Source of the DNA: Nitrospira sp. SG-bin1
GTDB taxonomy: Bacteria; Nitrospirota; Nitrospiria; Nitrospirales; Nitrospiraceae
NCBI GenBank assembly: GCA_002083365.1
Contig: LVWS01000033.1
Span: forward strand, 434,001 to 498,000
Length of the DNA stretch: 64,000 nucleotides
Direction: 5' to 3'
The position numbers were made by a program, and so were the translations under genes. Under the pieces are notes generated by a model. That model was not told where the DNA came from. It was given only the letters and a program-made list of their open reading frames with translations, and did not search any database. Numbering within the stretch: the stretch's first letter is position 1; each line of letters opens with the position of its first letter. Shown here one piece after another: positions 15,460-24,666 of this stretch.

Positions 15460-15678
15460 CTATGCCCGTCGAAGTACGGCCAGGAGTCCTGCAGAACCGA
15501 GGAGCCCGCCCAAGATGACCAGGAATGAAGCGGTGTCCGGAAGATCCGCTTCCTGTGGCGGCCAATCGACGAAAAGCCCCAGAGCTATCAGGATTGTTCC
15601 TAGAACCAGCATTATCTTCCAGCGGATCGAGATCCGCCGAAACATCTCCTGGGATCTATCGTCATTCATCTCTTCCAT
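15460..15678 (-). CDS. Small two-helix membrane protein
   Basis: The product from ATG 15678 is 72 residues with a charged N-terminus and two hydrophobic segments, WKIMLVLGTILIALGLFV and FLVILGGLLGSAGLLAVL. It should sit in the inner membrane as a hairpin. An ATG at 15669 is an alternative start. It is convergent with the preceding secreted protein gene. No family is recognised. Confidence 0.5.
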   Translation of the reverse strand: MEEMNDDRSQEMFRRISIRWKIMLVLGTILIALGLFVDWPPQEADLPDTASFLVILGGLLGSAGLLAVLRRA

Positions 15679-16007
15679 AGAGCCTGCATAGAGCCTGACC
15701 CGGCGATTTAGCATAGCATGGCGCGGCAAGTGGCAATGGTCAATATGTGGTTTATCGGTATCCCGCGAGATCGATACGCGACTGCTCCCTTCGCGACCCT
15801 GGTTCAGATGACTGGGGAGACGAGGAAGGCACCATGATCAACTGGCTATCGTCGATCCACGTCGGTTTGGACGTATATGAATGATTCCGATGATATGTAG
15901 TCCTCCATGCCATTGAGAGTTTGGATGGTACGAAAAGGATCATTCGATGTGCCAGGGATCTACGCCAACTCAGGACTTGGAAATTGCTGGAATTCGTTTA
16001 GGTGAAC
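15679..16007. other. Intergenic stretch
   Basis: About 330 bases without a supportable gene, upstream of the small membrane protein and downstream of the DUF4403 gene. The only structure seen is the hairpin at 16008-16046. Confidence 0.35.
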
Positions 16008-16046
16008 ATCGGCGGCTTCAGGCCGCGAGGCCTGGGAGCCGCCGAT
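16008..16046 (-). terminator. Strong two-part hairpin after the DUF4403 gene
   Basis: ATCGGCGGCT pairs perfectly with AGCCGCCGAT (outer 10 bp), and inside it CAGGCC pairs with GGCCTG around a GCGA tetraloop. It begins 14 bases past the stop of the leftward DUF4403 gene. There is no U-tract, so it may be a transcript-stabilising or Rho-assisted 3' structure rather than a classical terminator. Confidence 0.5.
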
Positions 16047-16060
16047 AAAGAGGTAGTTTC

Positions 16061-17593
16061 CTACGGCACTTCCGATACTTTCTCCAAACGTTCCTCGTCG
16101 GGGACGCGCGTAGCTTGGGGTGGCTGATTTCCCAACGTGGGGGACACGTGCATTCGTTGCTCGATAGGCAATTGCCCGGAAGCACTAGCGGTGCCTTCCA
16201 GAACGACATCGGCCACCAGAGCATTCTGAGTCGATATGACTTGAGCCGGTTGCTGACGAGCCATAAAGAGATCGAGCTCCAGCCATCCATTTTTGTGCCG
16301 TCCACTGAGCGCCTGCTTTACGTTACCCAACTGTTGTGATAGGTCGATGGTGGCTGTTTCCCGCAGGCGCGCCTTCAATTCCTGATCCACCATCTGCCAA
16401 TAGCCGGGTTTTACCTTGTCCAGCTCCGTCTTGGTCTCGGCAGCCATCTGAAGATCCGAAATTGAGATGACATTGCCATCTCGTTCAAGCCGAGGCGCAC
16501 CCCAATAGTACATCGTGCCGTTCACGCTTCCGCTGGTGTTGACTGTCAGGAGCGTTTGACCATTCGCGTTGGAGCTCGTGACTTGCTCGATCAAAAGGTT
16601 ATCCCCGAGCATGGTGGGCAGCTTGATCTCTTGATGAAACAATCGCTGCTGCAATTGCTGACTGAGTAGGTTGTAGGGCACGGGAACGGTGAGCAAAATT
16701 CTGTAAGGCTGCCCTTCCTGTGCGGCGACGACGGATCGATCCATGTGAATTTTCATCGGATGAGAGTCGTTGGCTTGTGGGCAAGGAGCCTGGTACAGCG
16801 CGACGGGTGTTTGTTTGGCCGCACCCGTGAGCGTGGTCTGTTGTGCAGGGCCTTTCATGGAACCGACGATGAACTCTCGAGCCTGACCATAGAGGCAAAA
16901 TTGGGTGTTGGCTTGACCGACTAGAATCGGCTGTTGCAGTCGTTCCCATACGAGATTCAGCGGGATCATGTAGGCGGCTCGATCGACGGATTGGCTGATT
17001 CGCTGAGTGATAGTCTCTCGATTCAGTATTTCGGCGAGCTGATCTTTCACGGGGATATTAAACATGTTGCAGCTGCTGTCGCTTTCAGGCTTCAAGTCGA
17101 TCGTCGTCCTCGGATCGACCAGTGTGACCAGTAATCCTTGCTCGTGTTCTTTGAAAGAGAGCCGTCCGGTTCCTTCGATCACCGGATAGAGCGGATCGAG
17201 CCGGCAGGCGCGTGCAGCGGGCGACTCAATTGCGCCTCTATAGGTCGCGCGGTATTTCACGATCCCGTCCTGGACTTGTACCTGTGGTTCGCCCTCTCGC
17301 AAAAAGCGCCACGTGTAGTCGTATCCGAGCGGATGATCCTCTTCCGTGAAGCGTTCAGGAAGCGTCGCTTGAATGAGGCGTACCAATGGAGAGAGGTCCG
17401 CTGTGACAGTGACAGGGAGGGATGAATCAGGAGCCTGAGCCTGTTTCACGCCAGCGGAAACCGGCGGGATCGTCGGAGAGAGGCTTCCCAGTTGAGGCGG
17501 TGGCTGAGGTTTTGTCGCAGCAGGTGGAATGGTATGACTGCACCCCACAACTGTGAGAACTGATGCATAGAGGAGCATAATGGCGTATCTCAT
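16061..17593 (-). CDS. DUF4403-family lipoprotein
   Basis: ATG 17593 follows AGGAGG at five bases. The signal peptide MRYAIMLLYASVLTVVGC has a lipobox ending in Cys 18, followed by a Pro-rich linker. The roughly 490-residue mature part shows the repeated beta-rich layout of DUF4403 proteins (SRLSF/GRLSFKEHEQGLLVTL and later LSDLQMAAETKTELDK), which are TULIP-like in predicted fold. The protein is expected to be anchored in the outer membrane or periplasm; possible lipid handling is speculation. It ends next to a strong hairpin. Confidence 0.8.
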   Translation of the reverse strand: MRYAIMLLYASVLTVVGCSHTIPPAATKPQPPPQLGSLSPTIPPVSAGVKQAQAPDSSLPVTVTADLSPLVRLIQATLPERFTEEDHPLGYDYTWRFLREGEPQVQVQDGIVKYRATYRGAIESPAARACRLDPLYPVIEGTGRLSFKEHEQGLLVTLVDPRTTIDLKPESDSSCNMFNIPVKDQLAEILNRETITQRISQSVDRAAYMIPLNLVWERLQQPILVGQANTQFCLYGQAREFIVGSMKGPAQQTTLTGAAKQTPVALYQAPCPQANDSHPMKIHMDRSVVAAQEGQPYRILLTVPVPYNLLSQQLQQRLFHQEIKLPTMLGDNLLIEQVTSSNANGQTLLTVNTSGSVNGTMYYWGAPRLERDGNVISISDLQMAAETKTELDKVKPGYWQMVDQELKARLRETATIDLSQQLGNVKQALSGRHKNGWLELDLFMARQQPAQVISTQNALVADVVLEGTASASGQLPIEQRMHVSPTLGNQPPQATRVPDEERLEKVSEVP

Positions 17594-17814
17594 ACACACC
17601 TCCTAGAGTAGGATGCCCTAAAATTGGTGCAAGCCATGTACCGATGCAATAGCATCCCAATCACTCATATCTCCGCATAGTTCTCTCTGCGGTTTCCGTT
17701 GAAATCCAGCTCAACCCATTCCAGGCCGGACAAGTTGTCCTGTATGAGGAAATGTGGTCTGCAAAGACCTATGTTTTGGAATGTGCCAGGTGGTAAAACT
17801 CTTGTGAGGTTTCC

Positions 17815-18639
17815 ATGGGGTGGTTGAAAAAGTGCTGGACCTGGTTTTGGGGGCAAACGGTCTTCAACAAGATCGTTATTGTCGGCCTCTTTGCCGCATT
17901 TGTGCCGCTTGTTCTCCCTACCATCGTGGCCTGGTTCAGACCCACGCTGATTCACGTCGGAGTGTCCTTCTACACGTATGAGCGGGGAGTTCAGTCGCAG
18001 GGAATGAATACGCTCTATTTCTTCGAGCGACGCAATCTGGTGTCCGACTGCAGTATCCGTCGTGAGGAACGATCCGTCCCGAGCGGTCGAGTCCGGTCGC
18101 CCGATCCGCAGGCCTGGGTGTTGATCAAGTTGCTGCTCGAGAACGTATCCGATCGCGACATCACGAATCTCCGGGTCGGTGTCAGATCTCCCGCGATCAA
18201 TCAAACGACGCAGCTGTTGACCGCCCCGAGTTTGATCGCTACAGGCAACAAGGAAGCACCGCCCGACGTGAGGCCCCTTTATGTCATTTCAATCGCGGCC
18301 ATTCCGGCGGAGAGCTCAGTGGTAGTCAGCTTGAAAACTCCCATTGACGACAACCTGCGCGACTTTATCTATGTCAAACGCCGTCCTGTCACTATCCAAG
18401 TTCCGTATGTCTCGGCGGATCAATTCAGGCAGTACCCTCCGATCGTCTCACGCACGAATGCAGTCAAGATGCTGAACCGCGAGGGCGTGTTGCGGACCAG
18501 CGAGGAAGGCTTCGGCGATGAAAAGCTCCAGGTGACGATGGTGGCTCCCCATGAGCCGGATGTGAAAGAACCAGGCGTATCGTATCGAGTCCTTCCTCGA
18601 TCCAAAGCCTGCTCGGAAGCAGAGGCGGGTGTGTGGTGA
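17815..18639 (+). CDS. Membrane-anchored hypothetical protein
   Basis: The 274-residue protein has a short Trp-rich cytoplasmic N-terminus (MGWLKKCWTWFWGQ), one transmembrane segment (IVIVGLFAAFVPLVLPTIVAW) and a soluble domain of about 220 residues predicted mainly beta, including LIKLLLENVSDRDITNLRVGV, which resembles an immunoglobulin-like strand pattern. GTGAGG precedes the ATG. No family is recognised and neighbours give no clear clue. Confidence 0.65.
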   Translation: MGWLKKCWTWFWGQTVFNKIVIVGLFAAFVPLVLPTIVAWFRPTLIHVGVSFYTYERGVQSQGMNTLYFFERRNLVSDCSIRREERSVPSGRVRSPDPQAWVLIKLLLENVSDRDITNLRVGVRSPAINQTTQLLTAPSLIATGNKEAPPDVRPLYVISIAAIPAESSVVVSLKTPIDDNLRDFIYVKRRPVTIQVPYVSADQFRQYPPIVSRTNAVKMLNREGVLRTSEEGFGDEKLQVTMVAPHEPDVKEPGVSYRVLPRSKACSEAEAGVW

Positions 18640-18676
18640 TTTCGAGTCAGGAGAATCCTCACCGAAAGGGAACGAT

Positions 18677-19966
18677 CTACCCTGCCCTGGGAGGTAAACT
18701 TCCTGCCGCCACAAGGCCCCGCGCCGCTGACTGACCAGCCAACCTGCCCGTCGTCCAAGCCCACTGAAAATTGAACCCTCCGATGCGACCGTCGCAATCA
18801 AGCAGCTCTCCGATCAAATAGAGTCCTGAAACGAGCTTCGACTCCATGGTGCGATAATTGATTTCCTCTAATGGCACCCCGCCGGCTGTAACCTCGGCAA
18901 AGTTCCATCCGCGGTCACGCTCAATAGGAAATCGGAACCTCGTCAAAGCGATCTGTAATCGCTCTCGGTCACGACGCGAGACCTGAGCCATCGGTTCCTG
19001 AGGGTCGCATGAACAATGGCGGCAGAGAGATTCGATAAGTCGATCCGGAACCAGTGTCGACAGTGTCCGTAGCAATGAACGCCTCGGATGCTCAGCGGCT
19101 CGGGCGATGATCCACTCCTTCAATTCATCTAATGTCTTGCCTGGAACGAAGTTGCCGTACAGTTCAACCGGCTTGCTTTGATTTGTTGCCATGGTCCAAA
19201 AACGGCTGGCGTCCATGACTACAGGGCCGCTGATGCCAAAATGGGTCCAAAGCAGGCTCCCGGTCCGTCGATCGACTTCTCGGCCCTCCACCACGGTGCT
19301 CAGCTCCACGCCATGAGACAGCCCCGAAAGGGCGGCATGAAAAAAGGAAGGGGCCAAGATCAGGGGGACTAAGGCCGGAGAGGTCGGAGCCACGCGATGA
19401 CCGAATGCGCGAGCCAACTGATAGCCGAATCCATCGCTTCCCGTTTTTGGTAACGATCGACCACCGGTGGCGAGAATGACTCGAGACGCGCGCGTTGTGC
19501 CATGGCCGTGTTGCAGTAAAAATCCTGCGTCCGCCCTCGCGATCTCGGTCACACGATGGCCGGAACGGACGATGACGCCTGCATGCCGTGCGCGAGTGAG
19601 TAGCGCATCGAGGACCGTCCGTGCATCGTCGGTGGTGGGAAATAGTTTGCCCGTATGTTCGCGCTTGAGATCGACGCCTAACGACGTAAACCAAGCAATC
19701 GTCCGTTCGACCGGAAATGACGCCAGAATGTTGCGGATGATATGTCGATTCCCAAAAAAATCCTTTGCAGTGACGATCTCATGCGTGACATTGCAACGCC
19801 CGCCGCCTGAGACCAGAATCTTGGCCCCTATGTGCTTGGCCCCATCAAGCAGGAAAACGCGTCCCGAAAGTCCGTCTTTGGCAGAAGTTTCCGCCGCAAC
19901 GATCGCCGCTGTCAATCCGGCCGCACCGGCTCCCACGATGGCCACATTTCCCATGTCGTCGGTCAT
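18677..19966 (-). CDS. HI0933/BaiN-type FAD-dependent oxidoreductase
   Basis: ATG 19966 has AAGGAC upstream. The 429-residue protein starts with a Rossmann FAD motif, VAIVGAGAAGLTAAIVA, then KILVSGGGRCNVTHE, the hallmark of the HI0933 family, ATGGRSLPKTGSDGFGY, and the C-terminal AEVTAGGVPLEEIN and LIGELLDCDGRIGGFNFQWA. Family members are flavoproteins of largely unknown physiology; some act as hydrogenases of bile-acid or nitro substrates. The substrate here is not known. Confidence 0.9.
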   Translation of the reverse strand: MTDDMGNVAIVGAGAAGLTAAIVAAETSAKDGLSGRVFLLDGAKHIGAKILVSGGGRCNVTHEIVTAKDFFGNRHIIRNILASFPVERTIAWFTSLGVDLKREHTGKLFPTTDDARTVLDALLTRARHAGVIVRSGHRVTEIARADAGFLLQHGHGTTRASRVILATGGRSLPKTGSDGFGYQLARAFGHRVAPTSPALVPLILAPSFFHAALSGLSHGVELSTVVEGREVDRRTGSLLWTHFGISGPVVMDASRFWTMATNQSKPVELYGNFVPGKTLDELKEWIIARAAEHPRRSLLRTLSTLVPDRLIESLCRHCSCDPQEPMAQVSRRDRERLQIALTRFRFPIERDRGWNFAEVTAGGVPLEEINYRTMESKLVSGLYLIGELLDCDGRIGGFNFQWAWTTGRLAGQSAARGLVAAGSLPPRAG

Positions 19967-20095
19967 CACCGGTCCTTCATATTGGGGGTCGACGTCGTAC
20001 CCCGTTTACTTTCTCTCCCGCGATATGTAGACTGCTGCGGCTTCCTTACAACTATTGCACAATGTCATGGTTTTCAAGTCCTTGGGACGAATCCC

Positions 20096-21658
20096 TTGAC
20101 AAGCCGATCGGCAATCCTTATCGCCGTCTCACTGTTCGCCGTTTTTTCGGGATGTAGCTCGTCCAGCCCATCGTCCGACTCGATGGCGGTGTCTGATCAT
20201 GCGTCAGTGGAATTCAAGGCGCGTCCAGCGTATCACTTCACGCCGCCAGCGAACTGGATGAACGATCCCAACGGTCTCGTTTATGTGGACGGAGAATATC
20301 ACCTTTTCTACCAACATAATCCGAACCAGCTCGCCTGGGGTTCCATTCATTGGGGCCATGCCGTCAGCGCTGATCTTATCCATTGGAGCGATCTTCCCGC
20401 GGCGCTGGTGCCGGATCCGGTGCTTGGGATGCCGTTCTCTGGCAGCGCGGTAGTCGATGGCGAACGAGTCAGCGGCCTCTGTGGTTATAAGACGGCCGAA
20501 TGTGTCCTGGCGGTTTTTACTCACCATGGCCAGGCTCAGGTCCAGAGTGTCGCGGTCAGCCATGACAGAGCGCGTACGTTCACGCAATATTCATCTAATC
20601 CGGTCCTCCCTAATCCCGGTCTGATCGATTTCCGTGACCCGAAAGTGTTTTTTCACAAGGCGACCGAACGGTGGATCATGGTTCTCGCGGCAGGCGACCG
20701 AGTGATGCTGTACAGCTCCGTGAATCTGACCGCCTGGTCTCATTTGTCCACGATCGGTCCGAACCGGCTGTTGGGTAGCGACCTCTTGGAATGTCCGGAC
20801 ATGTTCGAATTGCCGGTCTCCAATGAACCGGGCGTGTCCCGGTGGGTGCTGAAGATCGACAATAACCCCGGCGGGCGGTACGGTGGGTCGGGCTCCAGGT
20901 ATCTAGTCGGCGATTTTGATGGTCGTCATTTTACACCCTTGACATCGGCCCAGTGGGTTGATTTCGGGGCTGATTTTTATGCGGCGCAGTCCTTTTCGAA
21001 TTTGCCAACGACGGACCGTCGTCACATCTGGCTCGCCTGGATGAATAACTGGGCGTACGCCAGGCTATTGCCGACGGGTTCCTGGCGCGGAGCGATGACG
21101 GTACCCCGCGAGGTAGGATTGATTCGGACCGAGGAGAGTGGGTATCTCCTGACGCAACGTCCCGTCATCGAGCTTCAAAATCTGCGGGAGGCAGCTCCGA
21201 AAGTGGATCTTGCCGATCGCATGATGGAAGCTCCCGGTATCCCACTGGATGAACTGGTCGGCGACGCCCTCGAAATAGATATGACGTTCGCGCCGGGCAC
21301 TGCACGTGAAATAGGACTCGTTGTCAGACGGGGGTCGGCGGAACAGACCAAAGTCGGATACGATGCCGTGCAAGGGACCCTCTTCGTCGATCGCTCACGC
21401 TCAGGATTTTCTTTGCTGAACCAGAGCTTTCCCGCTCGCCACGAGACTTCACTCGGACTCGATCCGACAGGACTTGTCAGACTGACCGTGCTGCTCGATC
21501 GATCTTCCGTGGAGGTCTTTTCCGGTGACGGGCGTGCCGTCATCACGGATGTGGTGCTGGCTTCTCCAACCAGCCTCGAGTCACTATTATATGTTGAAGG
21601 AGGGTCGGCTCATCTGCGTTCCCTTCGTGCCTGGGTACTGCGCAACACCCTCCGGTGA
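20096..21658 (+). CDS. Glycoside hydrolase family 32 lipoprotein (fructan/levan hydrolase)
   Basis: A TTG at 20096 is the only sensible in-frame start and yields a signal peptide MTSRSAILIAVSLFAVFSGC with Cys at 20; the lipobox (FSGC) is weak. The five-blade catalytic part has the GH32 nucleophile motif WMNDPNG (residues 54-60, Asp57), FRDP (179-182) and the acid/base motif ECPD (Glu232). A C-terminal beta-sandwich follows, with LTVLLDRSSVEVFSGDGR. GH32 enzymes hydrolyse sucrose, inulin or levan. Envelope anchoring suggests action on external fructan. It lies directly upstream of a surface polysaccharide operon. Confidence 0.9.
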   Translation: MTSRSAILIAVSLFAVFSGCSSSSPSSDSMAVSDHASVEFKARPAYHFTPPANWMNDPNGLVYVDGEYHLFYQHNPNQLAWGSIHWGHAVSADLIHWSDLPAALVPDPVLGMPFSGSAVVDGERVSGLCGYKTAECVLAVFTHHGQAQVQSVAVSHDRARTFTQYSSNPVLPNPGLIDFRDPKVFFHKATERWIMVLAAGDRVMLYSSVNLTAWSHLSTIGPNRLLGSDLLECPDMFELPVSNEPGVSRWVLKIDNNPGGRYGGSGSRYLVGDFDGRHFTPLTSAQWVDFGADFYAAQSFSNLPTTDRRHIWLAWMNNWAYARLLPTGSWRGAMTVPREVGLIRTEESGYLLTQRPVIELQNLREAAPKVDLADRMMEAPGIPLDELVGDALEIDMTFAPGTAREIGLVVRRGSAEQTKVGYDAVQGTLFVDRSRSGFSLLNQSFPARHETSLGLDPTGLVRLTVLLDRSSVEVFSGDGRAVITDVVLASPTSLESLLYVEGGSAHLRSLRAWVLRNTLR

Positions 21659-21860
21659 ACGTTTCAAACTACCCGATTGCCACTACTGGTGGGCCTCAGT
21701 GATTCGCTCCCATCCTCCATGGTGTGTGTTTCCTTATGACTCGTGTGCGGTTGCCCTCGACTAGAGACATAAGTCTCAACATCTGGTCATTTTCCTAGTG
21801 GGCGTACGGAAACTGAGTTGGTACGGTGATTCGTGTTGTGCCCTCCGGAGCCCACGATCA

Positions 21861-23069
21861 ATGATACAGCTGCTTCCACGAGAGAAGAAAATAAAGTCAC
21901 TGCGTTTCCGTTCCGAAAGCGCCGCGGGTTACGTGGCGAGACCTGCCATTCGTGTGCTGCATGTCTATAAATCGTGGTCTGCCGATGCATATGGCGGCAT
22001 TGAAGGATTTCTTTCCACTTTGGCATTGACGGCTCGGCAGCATGGGATCGACAGCCGCATTGCGTATCTCGCCCCGGCACAACGAGTGCGCCGCGTACGA
22101 CAAGACGGCATCACGGCCTATCGTTTTCCGCAGGACGGCCAAATAGCTTCCATGGGATTCTCACTGTCCATGTTGGTGGCCTATCGGAGACTTGCCGAAT
22201 GGGCGGATATTCTTCACTTCCATTTTCCCTGGCCGTATGGAGATTTCGTCCATTGGGTGAGCCGGGTGAAGAAGCCATTTGTAGTGACCTATCATTCGGA
22301 CGTCGTGCGCCAACGGAGTCTGAATTGTCTGTATTCGCCTCTTCGCTGGTGGTTTCTGAGACATGCGTCCAGGGTCATTGCGACTTCTCACAATTATGTC
22401 TGCACCAGCCCGGTGCTACGTCGCCTCGGTGCGACCACTCGAGTAATTCCGATCGGGATCGAAGACAAAGGACAGGGTTCCGGGGTATCGCTACGAGCCG
22501 CCTATTGGAGGCATCGGATCGGTGAAGAGTTTATTTTGTTCATCGGCGTCTTGCGTTATTACAAAGGTCTTCATCTCCTGTTGCAGGCCGCTCCCGACAT
22601 TCGTACGCATATCGTCGTTGCAGGTGCGGGTCCTTGTGACCAAGCTTACCGAATGCTTGGCCGGCGCCTAGGTCTCAGAAACGTTACGTTCGTGGGTGCC
22701 GTGGACCCCCTCGACAAAGATGCCCTCTTTCGCCTCTCCACCCTGTTTGTGTTTCCTTCTCACTTGCGCTCGGAAGCCTTTGGATTGTCGCTCGTCGAAG
22801 CGGCGATGTACGGAAAGGCCATGGTCTCCAGCGAACTGGGTACCGGCACGACCTACATCAATGTCCAAGGGGAAACAGGCCTTGTGGTCGAACCCAATGA
22901 TGCTCCGGCGTTGGCTCGTGCCGTGAATCGTCTGCTGGCAAATCGCCGTGAACGTGAAACATTGGGTCGGAACGGCCGCAGGCGCTACCTGGAGCTCTTC
23001 ACGGCCGACACGATGGCTCGAGCTTACGCCCAAGAATACCGGACCGTGATGCAGGAGACGCAAACATGA
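21861..23069 (+). CDS. GT4-family glycosyltransferase
   Basis: The ATG at 21861 has a GGAG about ten bases before it; an ATG-less upstream extension to 21798 is less likely. The 402-residue protein has a GT-B layout: N-terminal VLHVYKSW with YGGIEGFLSTLA, then a nucleotide-sugar domain with LFIGVLRYYKGLHLLLQAA, FVGAVDPLDKDALFRLSTLFVFPS and the E-x7-E signature in SEAFGLSLVEAAMYGKAMV. It is the first gene of the export operon and overlaps the permease start by 4 bases (ATGA). The sugar donor is not predictable. Confidence 0.9.
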   Translation: MIQLLPREKKIKSLRFRSESAAGYVARPAIRVLHVYKSWSADAYGGIEGFLSTLALTARQHGIDSRIAYLAPAQRVRRVRQDGITAYRFPQDGQIASMGFSLSMLVAYRRLAEWADILHFHFPWPYGDFVHWVSRVKKPFVVTYHSDVVRQRSLNCLYSPLRWWFLRHASRVIATSHNYVCTSPVLRRLGATTRVIPIGIEDKGQGSGVSLRAAYWRHRIGEEFILFIGVLRYYKGLHLLLQAAPDIRTHIVVAGAGPCDQAYRMLGRRLGLRNVTFVGAVDPLDKDALFRLSTLFVFPSHLRSEAFGLSLVEAAMYGKAMVSSELGTGTTYINVQGETGLVVEPNDAPALARAVNRLLANRRERETLGRNGRRRYLELFTADTMARAYAQEYRTVMQETQT

Positions 23070-23881
23070 CGACAGGGGCTCCTCTTTCTGCGGTCATTTG
23101 TTTACGACAAGGTCTCCAGGAATGCCTCGATACGCTCCGATGGCGGGACACCTGGGCATACTTCGGATGGCAGGATATCCGGCTTCGCTATCGCCGGTCT
23201 CTCTTGGGTCCTTGGTGGCTGACGGCCAGTATGGCCGTGACCATCGGGGTTCTAGGTTTGCTCTGGTCTCAAATCTTTCAGCTTCCTATCTCCACCTATT
23301 TGCCGTTTTTTGCGATCGGGCTCGTGGTATGGACCTGGTTGTCCACGCAGATCAACGATGCCTGTACCGGATTCACGCAATTCGAGCACATCATCAAACA
23401 AACTCGCTTGCCTTATCCGACGTATATATTGCGGCTTGGCACCCGCAATACGTTAATTTTGGCCCATAATGCCGTGGTGGTGGCCGGCGTGCTGTTTCTG
23501 TGTGGGATCGGATGGCATCCGGTCGCCTGGCTCGCGCTTGTCGGTCTGGCGCTCGTGGCCATGATTTCGGTCTTTCTCTCCATGCTGGTTGCCATTACCT
23601 GCACGCGGTACCGCGATTGTCCGCCGTTGGTCGCCAGCTTGTTACAGATCGCCTTTTTCCTGACCCCCATACTGTGGGAACCGTCCGCGCTCCGATCCAA
23701 GGCGTGGATGGCGGAGATCAATCCCCTGTTCCATTGGATTGAAGTGGTTCGCCAACCGCTCCTGGGACACATCCCATCCGGCGTCCACTATCTTTGGACG
23801 ACGGGCTCGATTGTTTTTTTTGGTGCGATGATGGTGTGGCTACTCGGGCGTCATCGAGACCGTATCGCGTACTGGCTGTGA
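23066..23881 (+). CDS. ABC-2 polysaccharide exporter permease (Wzm-like)
   Basis: The 271-residue protein has an amphipathic N-terminus with RYRRSLLGPWWLTASM, the typical entry of Wzm/KpsM/TagG permeases, then six predicted membrane helices, with the conserved LTPILWEPSALRS near the fifth and NPLFHWIEVVRQPLLG before the last. Together with the ATPase gene five bases downstream it should export an undecaprenyl- or lipid-linked glycan across the inner membrane. The start overlaps the glycosyltransferase stop by 4 bases. Confidence 0.92.
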   Translation: MTTGAPLSAVICLRQGLQECLDTLRWRDTWAYFGWQDIRLRYRRSLLGPWWLTASMAVTIGVLGLLWSQIFQLPISTYLPFFAIGLVVWTWLSTQINDACTGFTQFEHIIKQTRLPYPTYILRLGTRNTLILAHNAVVVAGVLFLCGIGWHPVAWLALVGLALVAMISVFLSMLVAITCTRYRDCPPLVASLLQIAFFLTPILWEPSALRSKAWMAEINPLFHWIEVVRQPLLGHIPSGVHYLWTTGSIVFFGAMMVWLLGRHRDRIAYWL

Positions 23882-23885
23882 ACGT

Positions 23886-24635
23886 ATGGCTTGGGTGCAT
23901 GCAGATCGGATCGTCGTCGAGTTTCCGATGTATCGTGTCGAGCATCAATCATTCAAGCAGCGACTGCTGCAGTCCGCCACCGGCGGCCGCATCGGCCGCC
24001 GTGGCGATGTGACGGTCGTGCGCGCGTTGGACGAGGTGTCATTCCGACTTGGATCAGGAGACCGATTGGGTTTATGGGGCCACAACGGCTCCGGGAAAAC
24101 CACCCTCCTCCGAGCGATCGCGGGAGTCTATCCTCCGATCGCCGGGCGTCTAGAAGTGAGAGGCCGTGTTGCCTCATTGATCGACCTGAATCTCGGTATG
24201 GAAGGCGACGCCAGCGGTATGGAGAATATTCGAATGCGCGGCGTGCTGTTGGGTTTGTCGCGTCGCCAAGCGGATCGCCTTCTCAACGAAGTGGCGGAAT
24301 TTACCGAGCTGGGCGAGTTTTTATCCATGCCCGTGCGGACCTATTCAACCGGCATGCAGATGCGATTGGGGTTTGCGATGTCGACGGCGGTGGATGCCGA
24401 CATTGTATTGATGGATGAATGGTTGTCGGTCGGAGACGTGGATTTTCAGAAGCGGGCGCAGGATCGCCTGGCGAATTTCCTGGCGCGGTCGAAAATTCTC
24501 GTGATGGCCTCCCACTCGGAGCAGTTGCTGAAGGATATGTGTACCCGCATCATCCACTTGGACCATGGGCGGATTCAACAGAGCTGGGAGCAGCCGCCGC
24601 TGCACGGTTTCGATCGGGATTTGCCGGAGCCATGA
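23886..24635 (+). CDS. ABC polysaccharide exporter ATPase (Wzt-like, short form)
   Basis: Walker A is GHNGSGKT (65-72), the signature is YSTGMQMR (153-160) and Walker B is IVLMDE (173-178), followed by a His switch in MASHSE. GMENIRMRG is characteristic of the Wzt/TagH subfamily. The protein ends soon after the nucleotide-binding domain at residue 249, so it lacks the C-terminal glycan-recognition domain of some Wzt proteins. The substrate glycan is therefore probably recognised without a modified terminal residue, as in KpsT-type exporters. Confidence 0.92.
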   Translation: MAWVHADRIVVEFPMYRVEHQSFKQRLLQSATGGRIGRRGDVTVVRALDEVSFRLGSGDRLGLWGHNGSGKTTLLRAIAGVYPPIAGRLEVRGRVASLIDLNLGMEGDASGMENIRMRGVLLGLSRRQADRLLNEVAEFTELGEFLSMPVRTYSTGMQMRLGFAMSTAVDADIVLMDEWLSVGDVDFQKRAQDRLANFLARSKILVMASHSEQLLKDMCTRIIHLDHGRIQQSWEQPPLHGFDRDLPEP

Positions 24636-24666
24636 TGTTTCCATCGGCCGAAAGGGGCACAGAGTG

